Source: Georgenia sp. M64 (GTDB lineage: Bacteria; Actinomycetota; Actinomycetes; Actinomycetales; Actinomycetaceae). Taken from it: 64,000 nt of DNA. The notes beneath the pieces were generated by a model, which ran no database searches, was not told the origin of the DNA, and was given only the letters and a program-made list of their open reading frames with translations. Of this stretch, positions 15,689 through 27,210 are shown piece by piece. The stretch lies in contig NZ_CP145809.1 in the NCBI RefSeq assembly GCF_038049925.1, positions 3,258,599 through 3,322,598 on the forward strand. Direction: 5' to 3'. The position numbers and the translations under genes are program-made. How positions within the stretch are numbered: the stretch's first letter is position 1; every line of letters begins with the position of its first letter.

Positions 15689-16690
15689 TCAGGGCCGGAC
15701 CGACCACACCGCGAAGAGCGCACCGACGTAGCCGAGAAGGAGGAGCACCGCGTCCGGCTCCAGCCGGCGAACCCGCGTCTCGACCCCGTGCACGATCGCC
15801 GCGAGCGCCAGGGCCATGAGGAGCACGGCCCCGGTCCCGGCGACGGCCTGGCTGGGGTCCGCGGCGGCGAGCACCGGGCCCTCGAGGTAGGCGGCGTCGA
15901 CGATCACCAGGGCGAGCATGTTGAAGGCGTTGCTGCCGAAGAGGTTCCCCACGGCGAGGTCGTGCGAGCCGATCCGGGCGGCGGCCACGGACGCGACGAG
16001 CTCGGGGAGCGAGGTGGTGACGGCGAGGAGGACCGCCCCGACGAAGGTCTGGCCCAGCCCGGTGAGCCCCGCGATCCGCTGGCCGGACACGGCCAGCGCG
16101 GGTGCGGCCACGAGGATGGCGCCCGCGGCGACGGCGAACCGCACGACGGCGGGCCGCAGCTCGCCGCGCGCCGGACGCGTCCACCCGGTCGGCACGGGGA
16201 GCAGCTCGTCCCGTCCGAAGCGGCCCTGCGGGGAGCGCCGCATCCAGGCCACGGCCGCCACGTACGCCGCCGCCACCCCCAGCGTGTCCAGGCCCACCCA
16301 CCCGACGGCGAGCCCGGTCGGGGTGAGGATGCCGAGGACCGCGAGCGCGGTCAGCGCGATCGCCACCGAGGCGACCCGGGCGTGGCCCACCTCCACGGCG
16401 GGCCAGACGCGGTGCCGGTGGAGCAGGTCGACGACGGCGAGGATCGCCATGTTGGCCATGGAGCTGCCGAAGAGGTCGCCGAGGGCGAGGTCGGGGGCGT
16501 CGGCGAGCGCCGCGGCCACGTCGGTGACGATCTCCGGCAGGGACGTCGCCGCCGCCATGAGCAGCATCCCGACCAGGAGCTTGGACAGGTGGGCGCGCTC
16601 GGCGATCTCGTCGCCCGCCCGGGCCAGGCGTACCCCCGCCCCCGTCACCACGGCGGCGGTGACGAGGAAGACGGCGGCCCAGCCGGTCAT
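15689..16690 (-). CDS. Calcium/cation antiporter (CaCA) family, YrbG-like
   Basis: 333-aa inner-membrane exchanger with ten or so helices arranged as two inverted alpha-repeats. Both ion-binding motifs are visible: LLMAAATSLPEIVTDVAAAL in the first half with the following GDLFGSSMANM, and LLAVTTSLPELVASVAAARIG with GNLFGSNAFNM in the second. These match Na+/Ca2+ or K+-dependent exchangers of the YrbG/YfkE type. The start is the ATG at 16690 preceded by GGTGGGGTGGGG. It is inserted between DUF501 and ftsB, which are usually adjacent, so it looks like a later insertion into the conserved block. Confidence 0.88.
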   Translation of the reverse strand: MTGWAAVFLVTAAVVTGAGVRLARAGDEIAERAHLSKLLVGMLLMAAATSLPEIVTDVAAALADAPDLALGDLFGSSMANMAILAVVDLLHRHRVWPAVEVGHARVASVAIALTALAVLGILTPTGLAVGWVGLDTLGVAAAYVAAVAWMRRSPQGRFGRDELLPVPTGWTRPARGELRPAVVRFAVAAGAILVAAPALAVSGQRIAGLTGLGQTFVGAVLLAVTTSLPELVASVAAARIGSHDLAVGNLFGSNAFNMLALVIVDAAYLEGPVLAAADPSQAVAGTGAVLLMALALAAIVHGVETRVRRLEPDAVLLLLGYVGALFAVWSVRP

Positions 16691-16835
16691 CCCCACCCCA
16701 CCAGCCTGGCACCGGCAGGCACGCGTCCTGCGGGACCGGGGACCCGGTCGCCGGCGCTCACCCGGACGCCGAGCGCGCCGTGGACTCACGCCGGGTTGCC
16801 CGCGGGATGTCGCCGAAGGAGCGTCGCCGTCCGGG

Positions 16836-17489
16836 TCAGGGGGTCGCGGGGTCGGCGGGGACGGTCAGCCCCGAGGGGTCCTCCTCGCCCGGGCCCGCGT
16901 ACCCGGCCACCTGCACCGAGTCCCACATCCGCAGGTACCAGGGGGTCGCCGACGCCACCGCGGCGGCCCGTTCGGCGGCCTCGGCCTCGGCCGGGTTCTC
17001 CCCGCCCGTGACCGTCTCCGGGTCGACGACGACGTACGGCGTCTCCCCGGGCATGACGTAGCCCAGCCGGTCACGCGCCTGCGCCTGCACGTAGGCGGGG
17101 TCCTGCCAGCGCTCGAGCTGGTCCTCGAGCTCGTCCTTGCGCACCTGCGCGTCGGCGACCCGGGCGTTGAGGGCGCGCAGCTCCTCCTGCTGGGCCACGG
17201 CGTAGCGCAGCGTCGGGGCGAGCACGGCGAAGGCGACGAGCGCGACGAGGGAGAGGATGAGGGCACGCAGGCTGACGGTCGGGCGGGGCTCCCCCCGCCG
17301 TCCCGGACGACCCCACGCCAGGGCCCGGCCCGCCCGGGGCCCGCGGGGGTTGCCGGCCTCGTCCCGGCCTGCACCGGCTGCCGGTGCCGCCTCCGCCCGC
17401 GCGGCCGCGGTCCGGGCCGTCGTCCGCCCCCGACCACGGGCCTGTCCCGGGGTTCCCGCGCGCGGCGCGGTGGGACGGCGGCTGCTCAT
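16836..17489 (-). CDS. Septum formation initiator DivIC/FtsB family protein
   Basis: 217-aa bitopic divisome protein. A long basic, Ala/Arg/Pro-rich cytoplasmic head (about 70 residues) precedes one membrane helix (LRALILSLVALVAFAVLAPTLRYAV), then a coiled coil (QQEELRALNARVADAQVRKDELEDQLERW), the family hallmark DPAYVQAQARDRLGYVMPGETPYVVV, and an acidic periplasmic tail. It acts with FtsL and FtsQ in septal peptidoglycan synthesis. Position directly downstream of eno is the usual actinobacterial location. The ATG at 17489 is chosen with GAGG close upstream; an in-frame ATG at 17507 is the alternative. Confidence 0.88.
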   Translation of the reverse strand: MSSRRPTAPRAGTPGQARGRGRTTARTAAARAEAAPAAGAGRDEAGNPRGPRAGRALAWGRPGRRGEPRPTVSLRALILSLVALVAFAVLAPTLRYAVAQQEELRALNARVADAQVRKDELEDQLERWQDPAYVQAQARDRLGYVMPGETPYVVVDPETVTGGENPAEAEAAERAAAVASATPWYLRMWDSVQVAGYAGPGEEDPSGLTVPADPATP

Positions 17490-17571
17490 GACCTCATGTT
17501 CTCCCATGGGACGAGCGAACGCCGGGAGCCGTCGACGTGAGTCGTGGCCCCCGGCGTCCGGGGCGGTACAC

Positions 17572-17597
17572 CGCTGACGGGCGCGCGCCCGTCAGTG
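17572..17597 (-). terminator. Hairpin terminator after eno
   Basis: CTGACGGGC and GCCCGTCAG pair exactly around a 4-nt loop, extendable by two pairs, 15 nt after the enolase stop on the minus strand. Confidence 0.7.
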
Positions 17598-17611
17598 GCC
17601 GGCGGTGCGGG

Positions 17612-19606
<1,995 letters not shown>

Positions 19607-19657
19607 TCACCGACCATCGTAGGGGGAACGGGGCGGCGCTCCGACCCACCTGCCGCG

Positions 19658-22600
19658 CTATCCCTGGGCGCCGACGTTCGCCGCGGCCGCCACCGACCCG
19701 GCGAGCACGGCGTCGACGAGCTCCTCCACCCACGCCATGAGCGCGAGGTCCTTGAGGGGCTTGCCGGCGAGCTTCGCGGTCATGGGGTACGGCACGAGGA
19801 TCGTGCGCACGGCGGGCTTGAGCACCGTGCCGGGGTAGAGCCGCTTGAGGCGCAGCTGCGCCGACTCCGGCAGGTCCACCGGGGCGAAGCGGACGTAGCG
19901 CCCCTGGCCGGTGATGTCGGTCAGGCCGACCCCGCGGGCCTTCTCCCGCAGTGCCGCGACGGCGAAGAGCCGCAGCACCGGCTCGGGCACCGGGCCGTAC
20001 CGGTCGGTGAGCTCCTCGCGGATCGCCTGGATCGACGCCTCGTCGCCGGCCGCGGCGATCTTCGCGTAGGCCTCCAGCCGCAGCCGCTCGTGGGCGATGT
20101 AGTCGTGCGGGACGTGGGCGTCGATGGGCAGCTCGATCTTGACGTCCGCCTTCTCGGTCTCCTTCTCCCCCCGGTACTCCGCGACGGCGTCGGAGACCAT
20201 CCGCACGTACAGGTCGAAACCCACCCCCGCGATGTGCCCGGACTGCTCCCCGCCGAGGAGGTTGCCCGCGCCGCGGATCTCGAGGTCCTTCATCGCCACC
20301 TGGATGCCGGCGCCGAGGTCGGTGTGCGCGGCGATCGTGGCGAGCCGGTCGTGCGCCGTCTCGGTCAGGGGCTTCTCCGGCGGGTAGAGGAAGTAGGCGT
20401 AGGCGCGCTCGCGCCCGCGGCCCACGCGCCCGCGCAGCTGGTGCAGCTGGGACAGGCCGAGCTGGTCGGCCCGCTCGACGACGAGGGTGTTGGCGTTGGA
20501 GATGTCCAGGCCGGTCTCGACGATCGTCGTGGTCACCAGGACGTCGTACTCCTTGTTCCAGAAGTCCTGGATGACCTTCTCGAGCTGGTGCTCGTTCATC
20601 TTGCCGTGCGCGACGGCGACCCTCGCCTCGGGCACGAGCTCGCCGAGGTGGGCGGCCACCTTGTTGATCGACTGGACCCGGTTGTGGACGTAGAAGACCT
20701 GCCCCTCCCGCAGGAGCTCGCGCCGGATCGCCGCGGCGATCTGCTTCTCCTCGTAGGGCCCGACGAAGGTGAGGATGGGGTGGCGCTCCTCGGGCGGCGT
20801 CGCCAGGGTCGACATCTCCCGGATCCCGGTGATGGCCATCTCCAGGGTGCGCGGGATCGGGGTCGCCGACATCGCCAGGACGTCGACGTCGGTGCGCATC
20901 TGCTTGAGCGTCTCCTTGTGCTCGACGCCGAAGCGCTGTTCCTCGTCGACGATCACCAGGCCCAGGTCCTTGAACCGCACCTCGCCGGTGATGAGGCGGT
21001 GGGTGCCGATGACGACGTCGACCGCGCCGGTGCGGGCGCCCTCGCGCACGGCCTCGGCCTCGGCGTCGCTCTGGAAGCGCGACAGGGCCCGGACCGTCAC
21101 CGGGAACCCGGCGTACCGCTCGGTGAAGGTGTCCAGGTGCTGCTGGACGAGCAGGGTGGTGGGCACGAGGACCGCGACCTGCTTGCCGTCCTGGACGGCC
21201 TTGAACGCCGCCCGGACGGCGATCTCGGTCTTGCCGTAGCCGACGTCGCCGCTGATGAGGCGGTCCATCGGGGTGGGCTTCTCCATGTCCGCCTTGACCT
21301 CGTCGATGGTGACGAGCTGGTCGGCGGTCTCGGTGTAGGGGAAGGCGTCCTCGAGCTCGCGCTGCCACGGGGTGTCGGGGGCGAAGGCGTGGCCCTGGGT
21401 GGACATGCGCGCCGCGTAGAGCCGGATGAGCTCGCTCGCGATCTTCTTGACGGCCCTCTTCGCGCTGGCCTTGGTCCTCGCCCAGTCCCCGCCGCCCATC
21501 CGGCTCAGCGTGGGCGACTCGCCACCGGTGTACTTCGTGACCTGGTCGAGCGAGTCGGTGGGGACGAAGAGCCGGTCGCCGGGCTGGCCGCGCTTGGACG
21601 AGGCGTACTCGATGACCATGTACTCGCGGGTCGTGGCGTCCGCGCCGGTGCCCACGGTGCGCTGGACGAGCTCGACGAACCGACCCACCCCGTGCTGCTC
21701 GTGCACGACGTGGTCGCCGGTGCGCAGCGCGAGGGGGTCGACGACGTTGCGCCGCCGCGAGGGCATCTTGCGCATGTCGCGGGTGGAGGTGCCGGCGCGC
21801 CCGGTGATGTCGGACTCGGTGAGCATCGCCAGCCTCAGCGCGGGCGCGACGAACCCGCGGCCGCTGCTCGCCGTCGTCACCAGCACGACGGCGGCCGGCG
21901 GCTCCTCCGCGACCTCGGCGACGAGCCGGGCGGGGACGTCCGCGGCGGCGAGCTGCTCGCTCATGCGCCGGGCGGGGCCGGGGCCCTCCGTGGTCAGCAC
22001 GAGCCGCCAGCCCTCACGGACGAGGTCGACGAGGTCCTTCAGCGCCCGCTCGACGTCGCCCTGGTAGCGCTCGACCTCCCGCGCGCCGACGACCAGGGCG
22101 CCGTCGTCGTCGAGGAGCTCGGCGTCGGTGGGCAGGGCCGTCAGCGACCACCAGCCCAGCCCCCGGGTCAGCGCCAGGGCGCGGGCCTCGGCGAGGTCGG
22201 CGAAGGACGCGGCCCGCAGGTCCAGCGGGACCTTGCCGCCCTGCGCGGCGGAGGTCCAGGCGGCGGCGAGGAACTCCTCGGTGGTGGCGGCGAGGTCGTG
22301 GGCGCGGCGGCGCACCCGCTCGGGGTCGGACAGCACGAGGAGCGTGCCGTCGGGGACGAGGTCGAGGACCGGCTGCATCCGCTCGGTGAGGACCGGCGCG
22401 AGGGACTCCATGCCCTCCACGGCGATGCCCTCGGAGAGCTTCTCGAGCATGTCGACGGCGCCGGGGAGGTCGGCCACGAGGGCCCTGGCCCGGGCGCGGA
22501 CGGGCTCGGTGAGCAGCAGCTCGCGGCACGGCGGCGCCCACAGGCCCTGCTCGGCGATCTCGAGGGAGCGCTGGTCGGCGACGGCGAACCAGCGGATCTC

Positions 22601-23281
22601 CTCGACGTCGTCGCCCCAGAACTCGATCCGCAGGGGGTGGTCCTCCGTCGGCGGGAAGACGTCGAGGATGCCGCCGCGGACGGCGAACTCCCCGCGCCGC
22701 TCGACCATGTCGACCCGGGTGTAGGCGGCCGCGGCGAGGCGCGCGGCGATCTCCTCGAGGTCGGCCTGCTGGCCGATCCGCAGCGACACGGGCTCGAGGT
22801 CGCCCAGCCCCTCGACGACCGGCTGGAGGAGGGCTCGCACCGGCATGACGAGCACCCGGATGGGGCCGGCCTGGCCGCCGTCGGGGTCGGGGTGGGTCAG
22901 GCGGCGCAGCACCGCGAGGCGGCGGGCGACCGTGTCGCTGCGGGGGGAGAGCCGCTCGTGCGGGAGGGTCTCCCACGCGGGGAAGACCGCGACGTCGTCG
23001 TCGGGCAGGAAGTTGCGCAGCGCGCTCGCCGCCTCGTCGGCCTCCCGGCCGGTGGCGGTGACGACGACCACCGGGCGGCCGGCCCGCGACCCGGACGCCG
23101 GGGGCGTCGCGCCGTCGGGCGCGCCGTCCGCACCGGCGAGCTGGGCCACGAGCGGTGCGCGCACGCCGAGCGGGACGTCGACGGAGACCATCGGCGCGAG
23201 GACCGGCTCGCGGGCGAGCTCGACGGCGGAGGCGACGGCGGGGTCGGTGCGCAGCAGCGGGAGCAGTCCGGTGAGCTTCAT
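19658..23281 (-). CDS. mfd: Transcription-repair coupling factor
   Basis: 1207-aa DNA translocase that removes stalled RNA polymerase at lesions and recruits UvrA. The N-terminal third is the UvrB-like module; the RNA polymerase interaction domain reads ALRTGDHVVHEQHGVGRFVELVQ; the translocase has Walker A in DVGYGKTEIAVRAAFKAV, DEEQ box VIVDEEQRFGV, and motif SATPIPRTLEMA; the C-terminal TRCF domain closes the protein. The start is the ATG at 23281 with GAAGGA upstream, and a TAGACT box at 23372-23377 is a candidate -10. Nothing is missing. mazG, often downstream of mfd in actinobacteria, is absent. Confidence 0.97.
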   Translation of the reverse strand: MKLTGLLPLLRTDPAVASAVELAREPVLAPMVSVDVPLGVRAPLVAQLAGADGAPDGATPPASGSRAGRPVVVVTATGREADEAASALRNFLPDDDVAVFPAWETLPHERLSPRSDTVARRLAVLRRLTHPDPDGGQAGPIRVLVMPVRALLQPVVEGLGDLEPVSLRIGQQADLEEIAARLAAAAYTRVDMVERRGEFAVRGGILDVFPPTEDHPLRIEFWGDDVEEIRWFAVADQRSLEIAEQGLWAPPCRELLLTEPVRARARALVADLPGAVDMLEKLSEGIAVEGMESLAPVLTERMQPVLDLVPDGTLLVLSDPERVRRRAHDLAATTEEFLAAAWTSAAQGGKVPLDLRAASFADLAEARALALTRGLGWWSLTALPTDAELLDDDGALVVGAREVERYQGDVERALKDLVDLVREGWRLVLTTEGPGPARRMSEQLAAADVPARLVAEVAEEPPAAVVLVTTASSGRGFVAPALRLAMLTESDITGRAGTSTRDMRKMPSRRRNVVDPLALRTGDHVVHEQHGVGRFVELVQRTVGTGADATTREYMVIEYASSKRGQPGDRLFVPTDSLDQVTKYTGGESPTLSRMGGGDWARTKASAKRAVKKIASELIRLYAARMSTQGHAFAPDTPWQRELEDAFPYTETADQLVTIDEVKADMEKPTPMDRLISGDVGYGKTEIAVRAAFKAVQDGKQVAVLVPTTLLVQQHLDTFTERYAGFPVTVRALSRFQSDAEAEAVREGARTGAVDVVIGTHRLITGEVRFKDLGLVIVDEEQRFGVEHKETLKQMRTDVDVLAMSATPIPRTLEMAITGIREMSTLATPPEERHPILTFVGPYEEKQIAAAIRRELLREGQVFYVHNRVQSINKVAAHLGELVPEARVAVAHGKMNEHQLEKVIQDFWNKEYDVLVTTTIVETGLDISNANTLVVERADQLGLSQLHQLRGRVGRGRERAYAYFLYPPEKPLTETAHDRLATIAAHTDLGAGIQVAMKDLEIRGAGNLLGGEQSGHIAGVGFDLYVRMVSDAVAEYRGEKETEKADVKIELPIDAHVPHDYIAHERLRLEAYAKIAAAGDEASIQAIREELTDRYGPVPEPVLRLFAVAALREKARGVGLTDITGQGRYVRFAPVDLPESAQLRLKRLYPGTVLKPAVRTILVPYPMTAKLAGKPLKDLALMAWVEELVDAVLAGSVAAAANVGAQG

Positions 23282-23371
23282 GGGTCCTTCGCAGGTCGGC
23301 GACCGGTGCGCGCTCCCCGGTCCGGGCAGCACGCAGGCCCCGCATCCGTGAGGGCTGCGGGGGCCGCGGAC

Positions 23372-23377
23372 AGTCTA
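23372..23377 (-). promoter_or_regulatory. Putative -10 box of mfd
   Basis: TAGACT on the minus strand, about 90 nt upstream of the mfd ATG in the gap before the DUF2231 gene. Confidence 0.4.
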
Positions 23378-23458
23378 CGTTTCGGCCCTCGCGGGGCGCG
23401 CGGGGGCGGTCCGGTCAGGTCGGGGCCGGTCGGTCGAGGCGTGGAGGGACTCTTCCGG

Positions 23459-24031
23459 TCAGCCCGCCTGGCTCGTGCCCACGCCGCCCCACACCGACCG
23501 GGCGCCGCTCTCCCCCACCCGGTAGACCTGGAAGCCCGCGACGAGCGCCGCGACCACCGCCAGCGCGGCCACCACCGTCACGGCCCCACCGGCGGTGCGG
23601 GTCTCGCGCGCCGTCGTCGCCGCCATCGCCCCCACGCCGCGCCGCGGGGCGGGGCGCCCGTCGCCGGCCGCGCGCCGGCCCGTGCCGGCCGCTCGCGGAG
23701 CGTCCGCCGGGACCGCGCGCCGGTCCAGCGCGACGAGCGCCCACAGCAGGAGCGTCATCGGCAGGGCGAACCAGAGCAGCTGCCCGCCGAGCACCTGGTG
23801 GTCGCCCGCCGGGGCACCGACCCGTGCCACGAGGGCGTCGCCGCTCTGCGTCGCGACGGGCACCAGCGCGGTGCCGGCGGTCGCGACGAGCGCGGCGAGG
23901 GGCCCGAACGTCCGGCGCCACCGGGGCACGACGGCGACGGCGAGCGTGCCGGCCACCGCGAGCGGCAGCAGGACCACGACCGCATGCACGACGAGGGGGT
24001 GCAGGGGCAGGCCCTGGATGGTGTCGAACAT
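23459..24031 (-). CDS. DUF2231 membrane protein
   Basis: 190-aa membrane protein whose first 100 residues match the DUF2231 pattern LPLHPLVVHAVVVLLPLAVAG, with four helices and conserved His residues facing the membrane, sometimes discussed as a heme- or metal-associated fold. A basic, Pro/Ala/Arg-rich linker follows and one more helix lies near the C-terminus (VVAALAVVAALVAGFQVYRVGESGA). The start is the ATG at 24031 with AAGGAG 7 nt upstream. No function is known, and the neighbours (mfd, an ABC exporter) do not suggest one. Confidence 0.82.
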   Translation of the reverse strand: MFDTIQGLPLHPLVVHAVVVLLPLAVAGTLAVAVVPRWRRTFGPLAALVATAGTALVPVATQSGDALVARVGAPAGDHQVLGGQLLWFALPMTLLLWALVALDRRAVPADAPRAAGTGRRAAGDGRPAPRRGVGAMAATTARETRTAGGAVTVVAALAVVAALVAGFQVYRVGESGARSVWGGVGTSQAG

Positions 24032-24180
24032 CTGTCGCTCCTTCGTCGGTGCGTCCCTCCCACGCCGCGCCCGGGCGGGCACCGTGGCCTGTGTGGGATA
24101 CGGCCGACACCGCGCCCGGGATTGCCGGTCCCTCGCGCGGGGACCGCCCGACCGGACGTCGGCCGACCGAGATCGCCCGA

Positions 24181-24225
24181 GCACCCGAAGCACCCGAAGC
24201 ACCCGAAGCACCCGAAGCACCCGAA
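24181..24225. repeat. 9-bp tandem repeat, five copies
   Basis: GCACCCGAA is repeated five times without variation, followed by a broken copy GCAGAAG. It lies in the roughly 290-nt gap between the start of the DUF2231 gene and the end of the ABC exporter gene. Perfect repetition suggests recent slippage. No gene is seen in this gap. Confidence 0.95.
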
Positions 24226-24323
24226 GCAGAAGACTCCGTCAGGCATGACCTGACAAAGTCTCCTGCTTCCTGGAGGGCGGGCCGCCACACGCACGCCAGG
24301 CCCGGGCCGCGCGCCTGTGTACG

Positions 24324-26321
24324 TCAGGCGTGCTGGTGCGAGAACTGCGTCTCGTACAGCTCGGCGTACAGGCCGCCGGCGGCGAGCAGCTCGGCGTGCG
24401 TGCCCTGCTCGACGATCCGGCCCCGGTCGACGACCGCGATGGAGTCGGCCTTGCGCACCGTGGAGAGCCGGTGGGCGATGACGATGGACGTCCGTCCGGC
24501 CATGGCGCTGTCCAGCGCCTGCTGCACGGCGGCCTCGGACTCGGAGTCCAGGTGCGCCGTCGCCTCGTCCAGGACGACGATGCGCGGCGAGCGCAGGAGG
24601 AGGCGCGCGATGGCCACGCGCTGCTTCTCCCCGCCGGAGAGGCGGTGCCCACGCTCGCCGACCACCGTGTCGAGCCCCTCGGGCAGGCGCTGGACGAGCG
24701 GCTCGACGTGGGCGGCGCGCAACGCGTCGAAGAGCTCCTCCCCGCTGGCGTCCGGGCGGGCGTAGAGGAGGTTGGCCCGGACGGTGTCGTGGAAGAGGTG
24801 CGCGTCCTGGGTGACCACGCCGACGGCGCGGTGGAGCGAGGCCTGGCGGACCCGGCGCACGTCCAGCCCGCCGATGCGCACGGCGCCCGTGGTGGGGTCG
24901 TACAGGCGGGCCACCATCGTGGACAGGGTGGTCTTGCCGGCACCCGAGGGCCCGACGAGCGCGAGCATCGTGCCCGGCTCGACCCGCAGGGTGATGCCCT
25001 TGAGGACCTCCTCGGAGGCGTCGCCGTCGGCCTCGCCCGCCTCGGCGCCGTCGGGTCCCGCAGCGGGGTCGGCCGCCCCGACCGCCACGGCCGCGGCGGG
25101 CTCGCCGCCGTCGGCGAGGGCCTCGGCGCTCCGGCTGGGCTCGCCCTCGAGCGAGACGATGGAGACCTGGTCCGCCCGCGGGTAGGCGAACCGGACGTCG
25201 TCCAGCTCGACGTCGAGGGGCCCCGCGGGCAGGTCGACGGCGTCCTCGGCGTCGGTGATCATCGGCCGGAGGTCGAGCACCTCGAAGACGCGCTCGAAGC
25301 TGACGAGCGCGCTCATGACGTCGACCTGGACGTTGCTCAGGGCGGTCACGGGACCGTAGAGACGCCCGAGAAGCCCGGCGAAGGCGACGAGGGTGCCGAT
25401 GGTCACCACACCGTCGATGGCCAGGACGCCGCCGACGCCGTAGACCAGCGCGGTCGCGAGGGAGGCCATCGCGCCGAGCGCGGCGAAGAAGACCCGAGAG
25501 CTCATCGCCGTCCGCACACCGATCTCACGGACCCGGGCGGCCCGCTCGGCGAACTCGGCGTCCTCCCGCTCGGGGTCGCCGAAGAGCTTGACGAGCAGGG
25601 CACCGGCGACGTTGAAGCGCTCGGTCATCCGGTTTCCCAGCTCGGCGTTGAGCTCCATGCCACGCCGACGCAGGCCCGCCAGGCGCCGCCCGACGCGCCG
25701 GGCGGGCAGCAGCAGGGCCGGGACGACGAGCAGCGCCACCACGGTGATCTGCCAGGACAGGGCCATCATCGTGGCCAGGACGACCGTGACGGAGATGACG
25801 TTGGAGACCACCCCCGACAGGGTGGAGGTGAAGGCCTGCTGCGCCCCGATGACGTCGGAGTTCAGCCGGGTGACGAGGGAGCCGGTCTGTGTGCGGGTGA
25901 AGAAGGCGACCGACTGCCGCTGGACGTGCCCGAAGACGTCGGTGCGCAGGTCGTAGATGAGGCCCTCGCCGATCCGGGAGGAGAACCACCGCTGAAGGAG
26001 GTTGAGGACCGCCTCGGCCACGGCCACGACCGCGACGAGACCGGCGAGGATCACGACGAGGCGCCGGTCACCGTTCGCCACGCCGTCGTCGATGATCCGC
26101 TGGAGGAGAAGCGGGGTCGCGACCACCATGAGCGAGCCGACCACCACCAGGACGAGGAAGGCGACGATGTACCGGCGGTGCGGCGCCGCGTAGGCGAGCA
26201 CGCGCTTGGTGGTGCCGGGCCGCAGGCGGTGGTCCTTGACGGAGTCGTCCTGGCGCAGCGTGCGGCCGAAGCCGCCGGGCCCGCCCATGCCGCCGCCCAT
26301 GCCGCCGTGGCCCATGCTCAT
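24324..26321 (-). CDS. ABC exporter, fused permease and ATPase
   Basis: 665-aa half-transporter of the MDR/MsbA type. A Gly/Met-rich head ([17 protein letters not shown]) precedes six membrane helices (about residues 45-330) and a nucleotide-binding domain with Walker A GPSGAGKTT, Q-loop VTQDAHLF, signature RLSGGEKQRVAIARLL, and Walker B IVVLDEATAHLDSES. An acidic Ala/Gly/Glu/Asp insert of about 60 residues separates the first strands of the ATPase domain from the VLKGITL strand; it is not part of the normal fold. The start overlaps the pth stop by one base (TGATG), so the two genes are coupled. Substrate unknown. Confidence 0.9.
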   Translation of the reverse strand: MSMGHGGMGGGMGGPGGFGRTLRQDDSVKDHRLRPGTTKRVLAYAAPHRRYIVAFLVLVVVGSLMVVATPLLLQRIIDDGVANGDRRLVVILAGLVAVVAVAEAVLNLLQRWFSSRIGEGLIYDLRTDVFGHVQRQSVAFFTRTQTGSLVTRLNSDVIGAQQAFTSTLSGVVSNVISVTVVLATMMALSWQITVVALLVVPALLLPARRVGRRLAGLRRRGMELNAELGNRMTERFNVAGALLVKLFGDPEREDAEFAERAARVREIGVRTAMSSRVFFAALGAMASLATALVYGVGGVLAIDGVVTIGTLVAFAGLLGRLYGPVTALSNVQVDVMSALVSFERVFEVLDLRPMITDAEDAVDLPAGPLDVELDDVRFAYPRADQVSIVSLEGEPSRSAEALADGGEPAAAVAVGAADPAAGPDGAEAGEADGDASEEVLKGITLRVEPGTMLALVGPSGAGKTTLSTMVARLYDPTTGAVRIGGLDVRRVRQASLHRAVGVVTQDAHLFHDTVRANLLYARPDASGEELFDALRAAHVEPLVQRLPEGLDTVVGERGHRLSGGEKQRVAIARLLLRSPRIVVLDEATAHLDSESEAAVQQALDSAMAGRTSIVIAHRLSTVRKADSIAVVDRGRIVEQGTHAELLAAGGLYAELYETQFSHQHA

Positions 26322-26920
26322 CAGCGCGCCCCGGCGGTGTGCAGCTGCTGCTGCGCCTTCTCCAGACCCAGGACGACGACGTCCTCGACGGCGTCGGCCG
26401 CCTCCTCCAGGGTGACGCCGAGGCCCGGCCGCTCGGCGACGGGAAAGTCACGCAGGACGAAGTCGGCCGCGTCCATCCGTCCCGGGGGCCGACCGATGCC
26501 CACGCGCAGCCGGACGTAGTCCTTCGTGCCCAGCGCGGACGAGATCGACCGGAGGCCGTTGTGGCCGCCCTCGCCGCCGTCGCGCTTGAGGCGGAGGGTC
26601 TCCACCGGCAGGTCGAGCTCGTCGTGGACGACGAGCAGACGCTCGGGCGCGACGTCGTAGAAGCGCGTCAGCGCGGCGACCGAGGCCCCCGAGACGTTCA
26701 TGTACGACGACGGCTTGGCCAGGACGACGCGCGGGCCCGGAGCCCCGCCTGGCAGGGTGCCGAGACGTCCGTCGAGCACCAGCGCACGGGCCTTGTGGGT
26801 GGTGAACGTGCCGCCGATCCGGCCCGCGAGCACGTCGAGCACCATCTGCCCCACGTTGTGGCGGTTACCGGCGTACTGCGGTCCCGGGTTCCCCAGGCCG
26901 ACGACGAGCCACGGATTCAT
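26321..26920 (-). CDS. pth: Peptidyl-tRNA hydrolase
   Basis: 199-aa essential enzyme that recycles tRNA from prematurely released peptidyl-tRNA. The signatures are all present: [21 protein letters not shown] with catalytic His, [41 protein letters not shown], and [10 protein letters not shown]. The start is the ATG at 26920 after a GAGAGAGGGAGAG purine tract. It follows rplY in the usual actinobacterial order, but a strong hairpin separates them, so pth has its own promoter and is co-transcribed with the ABC exporter. Confidence 0.96.
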   Translation of the reverse strand: MNPWLVVGLGNPGPQYAGNRHNVGQMVLDVLAGRIGGTFTTHKARALVLDGRLGTLPGGAPGPRVVLAKPSSYMNVSGASVAALTRFYDVAPERLLVVHDELDLPVETLRLKRDGGEGGHNGLRSISSALGTKDYVRLRVGIGRPPGRMDAADFVLRDFPVAERPGLGVTLEEAADAVEDVVVLGLEKAQQQLHTAGAR

Positions 26921-27161
26921 GCTCTCCCTCTCTCCGGCGCCACGGACCGCCGCACCACGAACCTCCGGCGCCACCTCCGGCTCCACGGACGTCAGGGGCG
27001 CCGCCGCCCCATCCTCTCGCGGGCAGCGCGCCCGTGCAGCATCCGTCCGCGGCAGGCGGACGTCGCCCACCTCGAGCAGGCACCCCTGGCACCCCCGTCG
27101 CGGCGACGCACGGCACCGACGCGCGGCACCCGCGTCACGACGAGCACCGCCTGTGGAACAA

Positions 27162-27194
27162 CGCGCGCCCAGGCCGGGACGGCCTGGGCGCGCG
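27162..27194 (-). terminator. Hairpin terminator after rplY
   Basis: A perfect 14-bp stem (arms 27162-27175 and 27181-27194) with a 5-nt loop lies 16 nt past the rplY stop on the minus strand. Confidence 0.8.
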
Positions 27195-27210
27195 GGTGGT
27201 GCGGGGAGGC

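Noticed and set aside
20090-24253. A 1387-codon open frame on the plus strand opposite mfd
   Set aside because: It is antisense to a complete, conserved mfd gene. Its translation is Gly/Asp/Glu/Arg/Val-rich without any domain, the usual shadow frame of high-GC DNA. The same applies to long frames opposite ispE/rsmA, glmU, metG and others.
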